A DNA stretch of 64,000 nt from Peptoniphilus sp. GNH (GCA_021307325.1 CP089931.1:1016979-1080978), one strand, 5' to 3'. Numbered from the stretch's first letter, positions 9,022-18,391 are shown. Made by a program: numbers and translations. Notes: generated by a model not told the origin, from the letters alone.

Positions 9022-10281
9022 TTAATCATTAACAGCAATTGGCTTTGCATAATAAACAAAGATCATTGCGTCATATAAATCTTTTGGAACTTCCTTTACC
9101 CTATAAGTCCTTGGCATGAATTTCATAAGAGGAGAATATCCTTCACCCAGACTTATCATGTTGATTTCTTTATTTATAAGGTCAAAAGTTTCTCCATCTT
9201 TAACTTTTGTAAAATCTAAATAATATTTTCCTTTAAATTTTCTCGCACTGTAAGCTAAAGGATCAGCAGATACAAAGACATGGTTTGACCTCTTGTTATC
9301 TGGACCAGCCACATTGATATTAACAATTCCCTTATAAAAGTCTGTTCCAATAATAAAATATTTTTCTCCAAAAATTTTCTTTAAGTGAGACCCCATTGGC
9401 TCATAAAATTTTTCACTTTTTGCAATGTGACCGTTGTGTCCAGAAATTAAAAGCATCTTATTTCCCTTTGATTTTTCAAAATCACTTATCCATTTAACAT
9501 TCTCAGCCATAAGCTCATCTCTAACATTATTTACTTTTACATAGTCATTAAAATCTAATTCGTAATATTTTATACTATTTAATATATTTGTAAGAGCTCT
9601 TGAAGCTATTTTTGCATCTGAAGAGGATAGGGCGTCTGCATAAGCTTTTATCTCTAACAACAAAGCTTCCTTATCTTTTATCTGTGAAATCTTAATTTTT
9701 TCATCTTTTATAAAAGAAAGCTCCTTTTTCAAGTCTTTTTCTTGTAATATATTATTTTCCTTACAAAAATCTAATATTAAATCAATAGATTTTTCTGGAT
9801 TTTGCATGTCAAAGCCGTAAAAAGAAAGTTTGTCCTCATCCTTGGCTTTTTGATTGTAGTCAAACATATAATTTATAAGATCGCTCATATTCTTTGTGTG
9901 ATAAATATTAAAAGAAAAAATTCTTGAAATATTTTCATCTCTCTTGTTTCCGTGAATGTAATTGTTGATTATCATTCCTTCGCCAAAATCAGCTTCAATA
10001 GCAAAGCTCTTTAAATTATTTTTTTCAACTAAAGTCTTTATAACTTCTAATTTTAAATCTTGAAAATCAGAATTCCCGTGAGCCGCTTCCCCAAGTCCAA
10101 CGACTTGTATATTGTCATCTAAGTTTATTTGGCTTACAGCTTTGCCATAGTCTTCTATATCAGAAATATTTTTTCTGGCATTTAACTTCGGAAGATTAAT
10201 CCATAAAAAATCTCCAATCCCTATAAGAATAATAAGGGATACTAAAAAAATTAAAATTCCTTTAAATATTTTCTTTATCAT
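9022..10281 (-). CDS. Erythromycin esterase family protein (membrane-anchored)
   Basis: 419 residues. One N-terminal hydrophobic helix (about 7-27) suggests a membrane anchor or uncleaved signal. The rest matches the erythromycin esterase family: VVGLGEAAHGNSDF (about 60-73) holds the catalytic-type Glu and His, FAIEADFG follows (about 92-99), and LISGHNGHIAKS (about 277-288) holds the second conserved His. Ere proteins open the macrolactone ring, but many chromosomal family members do not give resistance and a membrane anchor is not usual for EreA/B. I would therefore call it a hydrolase of this family, with macrolide inactivation unproven. AGAGGTGAG precedes the ATG. Confidence 0.85.
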   Translation of the reverse strand: MIKKIFKGILIFLVSLIILIGIGDFLWINLPKLNARKNISDIEDYGKAVSQINLDDNIQVVGLGEAAHGNSDFQDLKLEVIKTLVEKNNLKSFAIEADFGEGMIINNYIHGNKRDENISRIFSFNIYHTKNMSDLINYMFDYNQKAKDEDKLSFYGFDMQNPEKSIDLILDFCKENNILQEKDLKKELSFIKDEKIKISQIKDKEALLLEIKAYADALSSSDAKIASRALTNILNSIKYYELDFNDYVKVNNVRDELMAENVKWISDFEKSKGNKMLLISGHNGHIAKSEKFYEPMGSHLKKIFGEKYFIIGTDFYKGIVNINVAGPDNKRSNHVFVSADPLAYSARKFKGKYYLDFTKVKDGETFDLINKEINMISLGEGYSPLMKFMPRTYRVKEVPKDLYDAMIFVYYAKPIAVND

Positions 10282-10331
10282 TTTCTCACCTCTTACTACA
10301 TTTTTTTAATATTTTATCATACTGTTGCTTC

Positions 10332-10445
10332 TTATTTTGCCGCTTCTTTTTCTGCTTCCATTTTCGCTTTTGCTGCCTTTATTGTGTATGTTATTATGGT
10401 TTGTGCTGCTTGACCTGCTTCTTTACTTATTTCTTCGTTTATCAT
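10332..10445 (-). CDS. Small hypothetical protein of the mobilizable element (37 aa)
   Basis: A 37-codon frame preceded by GGAGAT at the right distance. The peptide starts MINEEISKEAGQAAQTII and ends in an Ala/Lys/Glu-rich helix (KAKMEAEKEAAK). It is preceded by a strong intrinsic terminator hairpin at 10473-10512, the same arrangement seen before other mobile-element genes in the window. Its C-terminal half is repeated in a fragment at 11039-11119. I do not recognise a family, but the duplication and the clean ribosome site argue that it is real. Confidence 0.55.
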   Translation of the reverse strand: MINEEISKEAGQAAQTIITYTIKAAKAKMEAEKEAAK

Positions 10446-10472
10446 GTTTTATCTCCTTTTTTTGAATTAAAA

Positions 10473-10512
10473 AAAGGGAAGTATAGACTTTAATTTTTCT
10501 ATACTTCCCTTT
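10473..10512 (-). terminator. Leader terminator/attenuator upstream of the 37-aa gene
   Basis: AAAGGGAAGTATAG (10473-10486) and CTATACTTCCCTTT (10499-10512) are a perfect 14-bp pair. On the minus strand the stem is followed by a T-run, and the ATG lies about 30 nt further on, so the hairpin is in the leader rather than after a gene. Confidence 0.75.
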
Positions 10513-10628
10513 GATTGTTTTTATTTGGTTGTTCTTGGTGGTGGAATGCTTTATTTTGATGATTTTATATATTTCTTAGGTATTTGTACCTTTTATACTT
10601 TAAAATAGCTTACAATGCCTTTCCACCT

Positions 10629-10802
10629 TTAGTAGTTTATGTGTGTTCTTTTGTCTGATAGATAGTTTTTCATGTTGGAATATATAATCTGTATTTCTTC
10701 ATTGTCCATCGCTTTTATTTCTTCTGTGCTTTTATATGTTTTGTATGTTCCATCTTGATCTGCTTTTATGAGTTCATCTATTAGCTCTTGCCTTTTATTC
10801 AT
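10629..10802 (-). CDS. 57-aa mobilizable-element protein, copy 1
   Basis: A 57-codon frame starting MNKRQELIDELIKADQDG, with AGGAGG 8 nt upstream. It is nearly identical to the gene at 19029-19202 (differences include T for K and D for N). Both copies lie directly after the 3' end of a mobA gene. Conservation of the frame in two copies supports real coding. Function is unknown; a relaxase-accessory role is only suggested by position. Confidence 0.65.
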   Translation of the reverse strand: MNKRQELIDELIKADQDGTYKTYKSTEEIKAMDNEEIQIIYSNMKNYLSDKRTHINY

Positions 10803-10876
10803 CTTCTATTACCTCCTAGATCTGCCTTTATTTTCTTGGTCATATTATAGCTTGGATAAGATATTTTTACCAGGTC

Positions 10877-11030
10877 TTATCTTTCTTGATTTTTATAAAA
10901 GTCTTTAGTCATTTGTCTTTTTTTATTAAACTTATCACTATCTTGCTTATACTCTTTTATTTTTTCTATGATACTTTCTTTTTCTTTTTTATTTACCTTG
11001 GCTATGGCTTATTTAAAATCATACTCCATT
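10877..11030 (-). pseudogene. mobA 3'-end remnant
   Basis: The last about 45 codons match the C-terminus of the intact relaxase at 19276-20910 (KESIIEKIKEYKQDSD..KKRQ.TKD.YKNQER in interrupted form), then the match stops at an in-frame stop near 11007. Everything upstream of the relaxase gene is missing. It therefore marks a deletion-bearing second copy of the mobilization region. Confidence 0.75.
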
Positions 11031-11038
11031 TGCTTTTT

Positions 11039-11119
11039 CTAAATATTATTCACCTTTTTTCTTATTTCTTTTTCAAGATTTATGGATTCTTTTGCTGCCT
11101 TTATTGCGTATGACATCAT
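11039..11119 (-). pseudogene. Fragment of the 37-aa small gene with its own leader
   Basis: A 26-codon frame (MMSYAIKAAKESINLEKE..) aligns with the C-terminal half of the peptide encoded at 10332-10445 (TYTIKAAKAKMEAEKE). The N-terminal half is missing and no good ribosome site is seen. The terminator hairpin at 11140-11174 sits just upstream, so leader and gene were copied together. Confidence 0.5.
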
Positions 11120-11133
11120 GGTTTTCTGAGAAT

Positions 11134-11174
11134 AAAAAAGGAGGACTTCTCCACTTTGGCGTAAAAAGTCCTCC
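11134..11174 (-). terminator. Leader terminator hairpin between the small-gene fragment and cassette B
   Basis: GGAGGACTT (11140-11148) and AAGTCCTCC (11166-11174) form a perfect 9-bp stem, followed on the minus strand by TTTTTT. Stem and inner loop (TTGGC..TAA) closely resemble the hairpin at 31785-31819 before the sigma-like gene. Confidence 0.7.
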
Positions 11175-11321
11175 GAAAATAACAATCAAATTAACTCTTA
11201 TTGTTATTGAATTATTTAATTTTTGTGTTAAAAGTTACTTTCAAAAACTTTTATTATCAAAAAACATCGTCATCTCCCATTAAATACTCATCTATTTAGT
11301 CAAACATCAAAATAGATGTAT

Positions 11322-13052
11322 TTACTTAAAACTCCATTTATTTGCTCGCTCTCTTATTGAAATGAATGATTTATATATCCCATCTTGAGTTATAAGCTCA
11401 TTATGCGTTCCTTCTTGTGCTATTTCCCCTTTATCTAAAACTATGATGTTATCTGCTTTCCTAACAGTTTCTAACCTGTGTGCAATCATAATAACTGTTT
11501 TATTCTGTACTAAATTATCGATGGCTTGCAAAATATGGCGTTCATTTTCTACATCTAAAGCACTGGTAAATTCATCTAAAATCACAATGGGAGCATCTTT
11601 GAGTATTGCTCTAGCTATCGCTATTCTTTGTTTTTCTCCGCCGGATAAAGTGCTACCCGCTTCGCCAATTTTAGTTTCGTATCCTTTTTGCAAGCTTTTT
11701 ATAAAGTCATGACAGCGCGCTTTTTTTGCAGCGGATATAATATCCTCATCACTGGCATTTGGCTTTGCCAAACGAATATTATTCATAATTGTATCTTCAA
11801 ACAAATACACATTTTGAAATACCATACTTATATTTTTCATCAATTCTTCGGTGGAGATATTTGTTATTTTTGCTCCACCAATCAGAATTTCTCCTTCGCT
11901 TACATCATAAAATCTCGGTATAAGCTTGCAAAACGTTGTTTTTCCTGAACCTGAAGGTCCGATAATCGCTGTAAGTGTGTTCGGTTTAAGAGCTACTGAT
12001 ATTCCCTTTAAAGCTTCTCCTTTTCCGTAAGAAAAACTCACGTTTTTAAATTCTATTTCATTGGATTTTATATTTTGAATAGGTGATAATACCTTTATTT
12101 CTTCAGCATTTTCCATACTGCTTATATCCTTTAGTGAACTATCTAAAAGCCCAATCATAGAAAGAATAGAACCTGCTTGACTTACAGACTGGAATATTAC
12201 AAAGCTCATAATCAATAAATTGATGGCTTTTTGAGGAGAAATTTCTCCACTATTCCACATAAAAAACGCATAGCTAATAATCATAATTTCAAACAGTTGT
12301 ATCGTAAGACCGGCACCTATGCTTGAGGGAATAGATTTTTCGGATAAATTTATATTATTAACACAACTACCATCTATATCTTTTTTTACTCTTTCATCTT
12401 TTTCTCCCATACCAAAAGCCTTAATTACGCTTATTCCCTGTATAAATTCAATAGCACTTTCCGTTAATTTTGTTTGTGCTAATTGTCTTTTGGGAGCTTC
12501 GCTTCTTGAAATTTTCATTTGATAATTAACTACAAACAAATATGTTAATATGCCTGCAAATATTACAACGGAAACTTGCCATTCATAGTAAGCAAATCCT
12601 AAAACTATTGATATAGCAGATAAAATTCCACCTATCACATGAATTAAAATGATTGGTGCGACTTGTTCTACAGTTGAAATAGATGTAGTCAGTGTTGAGT
12701 TTATATTTCCTACTGAATTTTTGCTAAAGAACCCTAAATAGAGTTTTTTAAATAATGAGCCAAAATATAACCTTTTATCTTTCGCCATCTCAAATCCAAC
12801 GGATACAGAACCCAGTTGTGTGAAATAACCAAGACCAAATACTCCGATGATACATACAATTCCGAGTATCATTACCTTATAAATATAATTGTCCATTAAA
12901 TTACTATTAAACATGGCGTTTACCGCTAAAATTATTGCTATCATTTTCAGCATAACGAATATGCCTTCTATAAATGATAGAATTAAAATTTTGACTAAAC
13001 TGCCTTGCCTTTTCTTACTAAAGTTCCTTACACTTTTTATAGCTTCAAACAT
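11322..13052 (-). CDS. ABC transporter, fused permease/ATPase (exporter fold), cassette B partner 1
   Basis: 576 residues from the ATG that follows GGAGGTGAG; an in-frame ATG at 13070 would add 6 residues without a better site. The membrane domain occupies about 1-315. The ATPase shows Walker A GPSGSGKTT, signature LSGGEKQR, Walker B IVILDEFTSA and IAHRLET. It begins 14 nt after the partner gene ends, so the two are co-translated and probably form a heterodimer. It is the last gene of the TetR-led operon. The C-terminus (YKSFISIRERANKW) resembles the orphan ATPase fragment at 23232-23492. Confidence 0.92.
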   Translation of the reverse strand: MFEAIKSVRNFSKKRQGSLVKILILSFIEGIFVMLKMIAIILAVNAMFNSNLMDNYIYKVMILGIVCIIGVFGLGYFTQLGSVSVGFEMAKDKRLYFGSLFKKLYLGFFSKNSVGNINSTLTTSISTVEQVAPIILIHVIGGILSAISIVLGFAYYEWQVSVVIFAGILTYLFVVNYQMKISRSEAPKRQLAQTKLTESAIEFIQGISVIKAFGMGEKDERVKKDIDGSCVNNINLSEKSIPSSIGAGLTIQLFEIMIISYAFFMWNSGEISPQKAINLLIMSFVIFQSVSQAGSILSMIGLLDSSLKDISSMENAEEIKVLSPIQNIKSNEIEFKNVSFSYGKGEALKGISVALKPNTLTAIIGPSGSGKTTFCKLIPRFYDVSEGEILIGGAKITNISTEELMKNISMVFQNVYLFEDTIMNNIRLAKPNASDEDIISAAKKARCHDFIKSLQKGYETKIGEAGSTLSGGEKQRIAIARAILKDAPIVILDEFTSALDVENERHILQAIDNLVQNKTVIMIAHRLETVRKADNIIVLDKGEIAQEGTHNELITQDGIYKSFISIRERANKWSFK

Positions 13053-13066
13053 ATTCTCACCTCCAA

Positions 13067-14788
13067 TCAATTTGCTATTTCATATAAATGCTTATACGCA
13101 GAACACGACTTAATAAGTTCTTCATGTTTTCCATCGCAAATGATTTTCCCATTTTCCATATATATGATCTTATCTGCATTTATGACAGTTTTAATTTTAT
13201 GTGTAATAACAATTAGTGTTTTTCCTTTGGTAAATTCCAGTAACTCTCCTTGAATTTTTTCTTCATTTTCAATATCTGTACTTGCAGTTGCTTCATCTAA
13301 TATGATAATTGGAGCATTTTTTAGAATTGCTCTGGCAATAGCTATTCTTTGCTTTTCTCCACCGGATAACCTATCCCCTGCGATGGTGTCATATCCATCA
13401 GGCAAAGTTAGAATAAAATCATGACAACCGGCTCTTTTAGCAGCTTCTATCACCTCATCATTCGTTGCATCTTTTTTACCTATTCTAATATTTTCCAAAA
13501 TAGTATCATCAAATAAAAATGTATTTTGATCCACATAGGATATAAGAGTATTCAGATCATTCATTGAAAGGTCTTTTACCCCTATACCACCTATTTTTAT
13601 GTTTCCTTTCTCAAAATCCCAAAATCCGGCTAAAAGTTTCATTAGAGTTGATTTTCCTGAACCTGAAGTACCAATAATTGCAGTCATAGTTTTTTCTTTA
13701 ATGGTTAAATTCACATCATCAACATCATTTTTTGTACCATCATAAGAAAATTGTAAATTTTCAAACGCTATGTCGTATGTCATTTTTTCTTTTAAATTAG
13801 AATTCTCACTTCTCTTAAGTTCCGGATAATCTAAGATTCCTTTTATTTCCTTAGTAACAGTTCCCATCTGTGCCAATTGGTCAACATAACTGGATGCTTT
13901 AACAATCGGTTTAAATATTCCAAGAGAAATCATCATAAACAAAAATAAACTTTGCTCAGTAAGAAACCCATTATTAAAAAATATCAATCCCACAACAATT
14001 GTTGGAAATATAGATACAGGAGCTATGCTATAGGAAAGAGACGCATAAATCTGTGAGCTTTTCATCCAGTTTATAGCATACTCCGCATGGCGTATGACTG
14101 CATTTTTATATTTAGCATAGGAGCTATCTTCCATATTGAAAGTTTTAATTACATCAATCCCCTTGACATACTCTATAACCGCTTGATTCATATTCTTTTG
14201 TGCCTGTACTTGTCCCTCATATTTTTTCTTATATCCAATCATCATAAGCATTCCGATTGATAGTCCAAATATAACCCAAAGAAATATAATCCCGGTAAGC
14301 TTAATATTAACTGCAAGCATCCAAACAATCATGGCAATAGGTATCAATAAATTTGCAGTCATCTCAGGAAGTAGATGTGCTAATGTTTTTTCTATATCTT
14401 CCACCCTATCTACCAATATCGTTTTTAATGTTCCACTAGGATTCATATCAAAATATCCCATCGGCAATCTAACAAATTTATCACAAATTGCATATCTTAA
14501 GTCCTTTAGCGTTAAGTATGCTGCTTTATGAGATATAAGTGTTGAAATATTTGAAAGCAGCACCCCTGATATTTTGCAGATTATAGTGAAAATCAAGACA
14601 TATATCATGTTGTTTCCATGAAATCCTTTGAAGATATATCCCGCTAAAATTCCAACAAAAGCGTAGGATAACAGTTCGCATAGAACAGAAAGCATACTTA
14701 GCATAACAGATAAAATATATCTTTTTTTGTATGGCTTTATAAACGAATCCATTTCTTTAAAAAAGTTTGGTTCTTTCTCTTTTTTCAT
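13067..14788 (-). CDS. ABC transporter, fused permease/ATPase (exporter fold), cassette B partner 2
   Basis: 573 residues. The membrane domain spans about 20-320; the ATPase has Walker A GTSGSGKST, signature LSGGEKQR, Walker B IIILDEATAS and ITHKIKT in place of the more usual AHRLST. Compared with partner 1 the insert before the signature is shorter (AGDRLSGGEKQR). It follows the S-component gene by 9 nt. The pair has the exporter fold; import is inferred from the ECF genes in the same operon and from the YbtPQ/IrtAB precedent. Confidence 0.92.
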   Translation of the reverse strand: MKKEKEPNFFKEMDSFIKPYKKRYILSVMLSMLSVLCELLSYAFVGILAGYIFKGFHGNNMIYVLIFTIICKISGVLLSNISTLISHKAAYLTLKDLRYAICDKFVRLPMGYFDMNPSGTLKTILVDRVEDIEKTLAHLLPEMTANLLIPIAMIVWMLAVNIKLTGIIFLWVIFGLSIGMLMMIGYKKKYEGQVQAQKNMNQAVIEYVKGIDVIKTFNMEDSSYAKYKNAVIRHAEYAINWMKSSQIYASLSYSIAPVSIFPTIVVGLIFFNNGFLTEQSLFLFMMISLGIFKPIVKASSYVDQLAQMGTVTKEIKGILDYPELKRSENSNLKEKMTYDIAFENLQFSYDGTKNDVDDVNLTIKEKTMTAIIGTSGSGKSTLMKLLAGFWDFEKGNIKIGGIGVKDLSMNDLNTLISYVDQNTFLFDDTILENIRIGKKDATNDEVIEAAKRAGCHDFILTLPDGYDTIAGDRLSGGEKQRIAIARAILKNAPIIILDEATASTDIENEEKIQGELLEFTKGKTLIVITHKIKTVINADKIIYMENGKIICDGKHEELIKSCSAYKHLYEIAN

Positions 14789-14797
14789 GACTTCACC

Positions 14798-15379
14798 CTA
14801 TGCATTAGCTTCTTTTTCTAAAATATGTTTCCTTACGACCTTGCTACCTATATAAGCTCCTGCGATTGCTGAAACTATAACTAAGGCAAGTAAAACCAGC
14901 GTTCCCCAAGAAGAAATCATTTTGCCTGCCGCTATAATATTTGAAGCTAACTCCTTTTGTTTCATGGCTCCTATAGTTTTATTCAAGGCTATTGTATATG
15001 GATAAATTACACTTCCAATTGAAGCCAAAGTTTGCTGAATAACATAGCTGACTCCAATAACTTTTAAATTACCATAACCTTTTTTATATAATAAAAACTC
15101 TGCTATCAATCCTGAAATTACAAACATCAAAATATATGGTGGATAGAATGCTATCACTCCTTGAATAAGGGAATATATAAAAAACGCTCCTCTTTTTTTC
15201 ACTTTCACTCCGATAACATAGAAAACAATACCCTGTAATAATGAGTAAAGCACCGGTGTTAAGAGTATGGTAATTGGTGTTGCATACATGAATGTTCCAA
15301 TCGAAAATATCAAAATGTTACACAATGATAATAAAGTAACTGTAATGATATCTTTCGCTTTCAATTTGTTTTTGTTCAT
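14798..15379 (-). CDS. ECF S component, MptD/Trep_Strep type, cassette B
   Basis: 193 residues with about six hydrophobic helices and a basic start (MNKNKLKAKDIITVTLLSL). It is the same length as the cassette A protein and has a similar ending (GAYIGSKVVRKHILEKEA). It should be the ligand-binding membrane subunit served by the fused EcfA-EcfA-EcfT protein just upstream. Aligned loosely by eye the interior differs a good deal from cassettes A and C, which fits a different ligand. AGGAGG precedes the ATG. Confidence 0.83.
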   Translation of the reverse strand: MNKNKLKAKDIITVTLLSLCNILIFSIGTFMYATPITILLTPVLYSLLQGIVFYVIGVKVKKRGAFFIYSLIQGVIAFYPPYILMFVISGLIAEFLLYKKGYGNLKVIGVSYVIQQTLASIGSVIYPYTIALNKTIGAMKQKELASNIIAAGKMISSWGTLVLLALVIVSAIAGAYIGSKVVRKHILEKEANA

Positions 15380-15397
15380 GATTAAGTCCTCCTATTT

Positions 15398-17563
15398 TTA
15401 TAAAATATTTATCATCAAAATTACTATCATTCCAATCATCAATATGTAATCGCATAAATTGAACTGTAAAGTAACATAAGATGATTTTTTATGATTTAAA
15501 GCAATTCCTCTTGTTTCTGCTGAAGCTGATAAAGTTTCCCCTATTCTTATCACTCGAAAAATGAGTGATACAATCAGAGCCTCAAGATAATCTATTTTTT
15601 CTTTTATTATATTTTTATGCTTGCAACTTCCTCTATTTCTAAGCACATGTCTAAGTAATTTAAAATCATTCCTTAGCACCGGGAAAAACCTGAAAGAAAC
15701 TGCAAGAATCAATAATAACTTCTCAGGTATTCTTATTTTTCTAAGTCCCGCGAGCATATTTGTTGCCCCTCTACCTCCAAGAATAATAGGAAATAGTAGA
15801 AATATTAAAATAAATCTAGGAAACAAATTTGCCGTAAACATTGTAATTTCATTCGGATATATGATTTCAAGACCGTAAATAAGTCCTATAATGATAGAAG
15901 TAATTCCTAAAGTCTTATATCTTCTATTTGCAAGAGAAAAAACGAGAGCTAATAAATTGCATTCAAAAATCAAACTTTTATTGTCGATTCCTACTGCAAC
16001 CATACAAAGAAGCCAAAACAAAATATTTGTTCTCGGATCTAAAAGATTTTTTTCTCTTTTTGCCGGAGGTTGATGTTCTAAATCTTTTTCAAATATACTT
16101 TTAATGCTTTCAATATCTCTATTCTCTTTTACTTCACAAATCCTTTGTATCGTTCCATCATCAAGTTCCAAACATTTATCCGCAACTGATGAAATAAATT
16201 CTAAGTCATGGCTAATTGTTATCACGATTTTTTTCTTTTTCATATCGTTTATCAATCCCACTACAGCATCTAAACTTTTTTTGTCCATTCCTGAGGTTGG
16301 TTCATCTAAAATAACCACACTTTTATCCGAAAGATACGCCATCATTAAGGTTAATTTTTGCATTTGCCCACCTGAAAGAGAAAATGGATGTCTATCACGA
16401 TATTTCCACATATCAAACTTTTTAAGTAGAGCTTCTATCTCATCATATTTGTTTCGATTTACACCGTACTTCAGTTCAGATAATACAGAATTTGTAAAAA
16501 ATTGAAATTCAGCTTCTTGCATAATAAATAGGCTATCCTGCGATAGCTGCCTATGGCTCAATTCTTTTTCCTTTAAAAAAACTCTTCCCTTTTTTGGTTT
16601 CAATAGTCCACATACACATTTTCCTAAGGTGGTTTTACCTGAACCATTTTTGCCAATCAAGCAAGTCACTTCTCCCAAATAAGCTATAAACGACAAATCA
16701 TTTAAAATATATTGTTTTTTATATCCAAAGGATATATTTTTTACCTCTAATTTATCATTGACAACATTAGAACACTTCTTCTGAACCTCAATCTGATTCA
16801 AATCCGTAACTCGTAAACACAAATTATTTAATTCATCCTTAGAAAATATCTTAAAATCGTCCTTATCATACTTTTCATAAAAGCTTCCATTTTTTATTAG
16901 CCAATATTCATCAGCCAACTCTTTCAAATAGTAAAGCCTATGTTCACTGATTATTAGAGTTTTTCCATCTTCTTTTAGAAGCAATAAGATATTTTTCAGT
17001 TTTTCTATGGCTAAATAATCTAAGTTTGCAGTTGGCTCGTCAAGTAAAATAATATCCGTATCCATTGCCCAAGCAGACATAATCGCTATTAGTTGACGCT
17101 CTCCGCTTGAAAGTTTGAATACTTCCCTGTTTTTCAAATACTCCAAGCCAAATTTTGAAAAAGCTTCTTCTGTTCTTCTTTTTATTATTTCCTGGCTTAA
17201 CCCTTTATTTTCAAGTCCAAAAGATATTTCCGTATCGCTTTCCATTGTAAAAAATTGACTTCTTGGATCTTGAAAAACGGACGAAATCAATTCTCCAACT
17301 TCTCCAATGTTCTTGTTTTCTATATTGTTGCTATTTACCAAGATATAGCCATTAAATATCCCATCATAGAACTCTGGTATTAAATGGTTTAAGCACCTAA
17401 GTAATGTTGATTTTCCACATCCACTTTCGCCACAAAGAACTATGCAATCTCCTTTTGATATGCTGCCAATTACATCATCTAACGACTTTTCCTTTTTGCC
17501 TTCATAGGAAAAATCTATTTTAAAATCTAAAATATTTTCGTCCTTCTTGCCTTTATCGTACAT
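15398..17563 (-). CDS. Fused ECF energizing unit: two ATPase domains plus EcfT in one protein
   Basis: 721 residues that combine parts kept separate in cassettes A and C. ATPase 1 (about 1-240) has GESGCGKST, LSSGERQ and IILLDEPTAN. ATPase 2 (about 270-480) has GKNGSGKTT, LSGGQMQK and VVILDEPTSG. From about 510 to the end the chain is EcfT-like, with hydrophobic helices and the coupling motif ASAETRGIAL near residue 685. One transcript thus makes a 1:1:1 complex without separate assembly. Signature 1 is LSSGE instead of LSGGE, a small change that still occurs in working ATPases. The reading frame is continuous throughout, so this is a true fusion and not two genes. Confidence 0.9.
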   Translation of the reverse strand: MYDKGKKDENILDFKIDFSYEGKKEKSLDDVIGSISKGDCIVLCGESGCGKSTLLRCLNHLIPEFYDGIFNGYILVNSNNIENKNIGEVGELISSVFQDPRSQFFTMESDTEISFGLENKGLSQEIIKRRTEEAFSKFGLEYLKNREVFKLSSGERQLIAIMSAWAMDTDIILLDEPTANLDYLAIEKLKNILLLLKEDGKTLIISEHRLYYLKELADEYWLIKNGSFYEKYDKDDFKIFSKDELNNLCLRVTDLNQIEVQKKCSNVVNDKLEVKNISFGYKKQYILNDLSFIAYLGEVTCLIGKNGSGKTTLGKCVCGLLKPKKGRVFLKEKELSHRQLSQDSLFIMQEAEFQFFTNSVLSELKYGVNRNKYDEIEALLKKFDMWKYRDRHPFSLSGGQMQKLTLMMAYLSDKSVVILDEPTSGMDKKSLDAVVGLINDMKKKKIVITISHDLEFISSVADKCLELDDGTIQRICEVKENRDIESIKSIFEKDLEHQPPAKREKNLLDPRTNILFWLLCMVAVGIDNKSLIFECNLLALVFSLANRRYKTLGITSIIIGLIYGLEIIYPNEITMFTANLFPRFILIFLLFPIILGGRGATNMLAGLRKIRIPEKLLLILAVSFRFFPVLRNDFKLLRHVLRNRGSCKHKNIIKEKIDYLEALIVSLIFRVIRIGETLSASAETRGIALNHKKSSYVTLQFNLCDYILMIGMIVILMINIL

Positions 17564-17567
17564 AAAT

Positions 17568-18194
17568 TCAATACCTATTTATAATTTCATCAAATATCTT
17601 TTCCCAACCCGCCCCAATAAATTCGCCGAGCATTTTTGTGTACTCGATTGTCTCCTCTTTGCTATATCCTTTTTCAATCACTAATTTAAAAGCACTAAAT
17701 TGTTGATTCATCAAAAGCTCTACCAAATCTAATTTCATCTCACTTATATTCGGGTCTATATTTTCCCTTATAAATTGTTTTGTTATGGAAATTTTTTTAT
17801 TCATCATTTCACGAAATATTGCTTCTACAGAACTGCCTTTACTTGAGCAAAGTATTAGTTTGCACTCCTCATAATATTTAAATAACACATCTACATATCC
17901 TTTGGTTTCTTTCTGAATGCTACGCAAAAAATGATCAAAGTTTTTATCTACGCAATATTCCCTATACGAGTATTCGTTCTCTTTTCTTTTCACACTTATA
18001 GCTTCTAAAAATTCTTTTATCAAACTATAAAAAAGTTCATCTTTCCCTTTATACCTTGTATAGATTGCTCCCGTTGTAACTCCCGCTCTTTTAGCAATAT
18101 TGCCTATTGAAGCAGCCTGAAATCCATTTTGCAAAAACTCTATTTTAGCAGCTTCAATGATTGGTTTATCAAGTTCATGGTTTCTATTTGCCAT
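17568..18194 (-). CDS. TetR-family repressor of cassette B
   Basis: 208 residues. The N-terminal helix-turn-helix is clear: IIEAAKIEFLQNGFQAASIGNIAKRAGVTTGAIYTRYKGKDELFY in segments over about 10-55. The C-terminal ligand domain is unassigned. I start at the ATG 7 nt after GGAGGA (MANRNHE). It is the first gene of the operon and lies 4 nt before the ECF fusion gene. A 14-bp perfect dyad sits about 40-85 bp upstream, so it probably represses its own operon until a ligand binds. TetR control sets this copy apart from the AraC-controlled A and C. Confidence 0.9.
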   Translation of the reverse strand: MANRNHELDKPIIEAAKIEFLQNGFQAASIGNIAKRAGVTTGAIYTRYKGKDELFYSLIKEFLEAISVKRKENEYSYREYCVDKNFDHFLRSIQKETKGYVDVLFKYYEECKLILCSSKGSSVEAIFREMMNKKISITKQFIRENIDPNISEMKLDLVELLMNQQFSAFKLVIEKGYSKEETIEYTKMLGEFIGAGWEKIFDEIINRY

Positions 18195-18232
18195 GTCCAT
18201 TCCTCCATTCTTACAAAACTTTAATTTTAATA

Positions 18233-18278
18233 GTATAATCAATAATCAAATTATCAATAATGATATTATTGATTATAC
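18233..18278. promoter_or_regulatory. TetR operator candidate: 14-bp perfect inverted repeat
   Basis: GTATAATCAATAAT (18233-18246) and ATTATTGATTATAC (18265-18278) are exact reverse complements, 18 bp apart. Each arm could also supply -10 elements. The site lies just upstream of tetR, where an autoregulatory operator is expected. Confidence 0.7.
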
Positions 18279-18363
18279 ATCAGTTAGTTTTATCTAACAA
18301 TAGTTGTAAGATGTTTTTTAGAAAATTTACTGATTTACATATTTATTTGTATGAAATAAAATA

Positions 18364-18391
18364 GTCGGTGCAGTTTTAAAACTACGCCGAC
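18364..18391 (-). terminator. Hairpin after the recombinase remnant
   Basis: GTCGGTGCAGTTTT and AAAACTACGCCGAC form a 14-bp stem with two mismatches. It lies downstream of the stop at 18434 on the minus strand, where a terminator would be expected. Confidence 0.45.
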
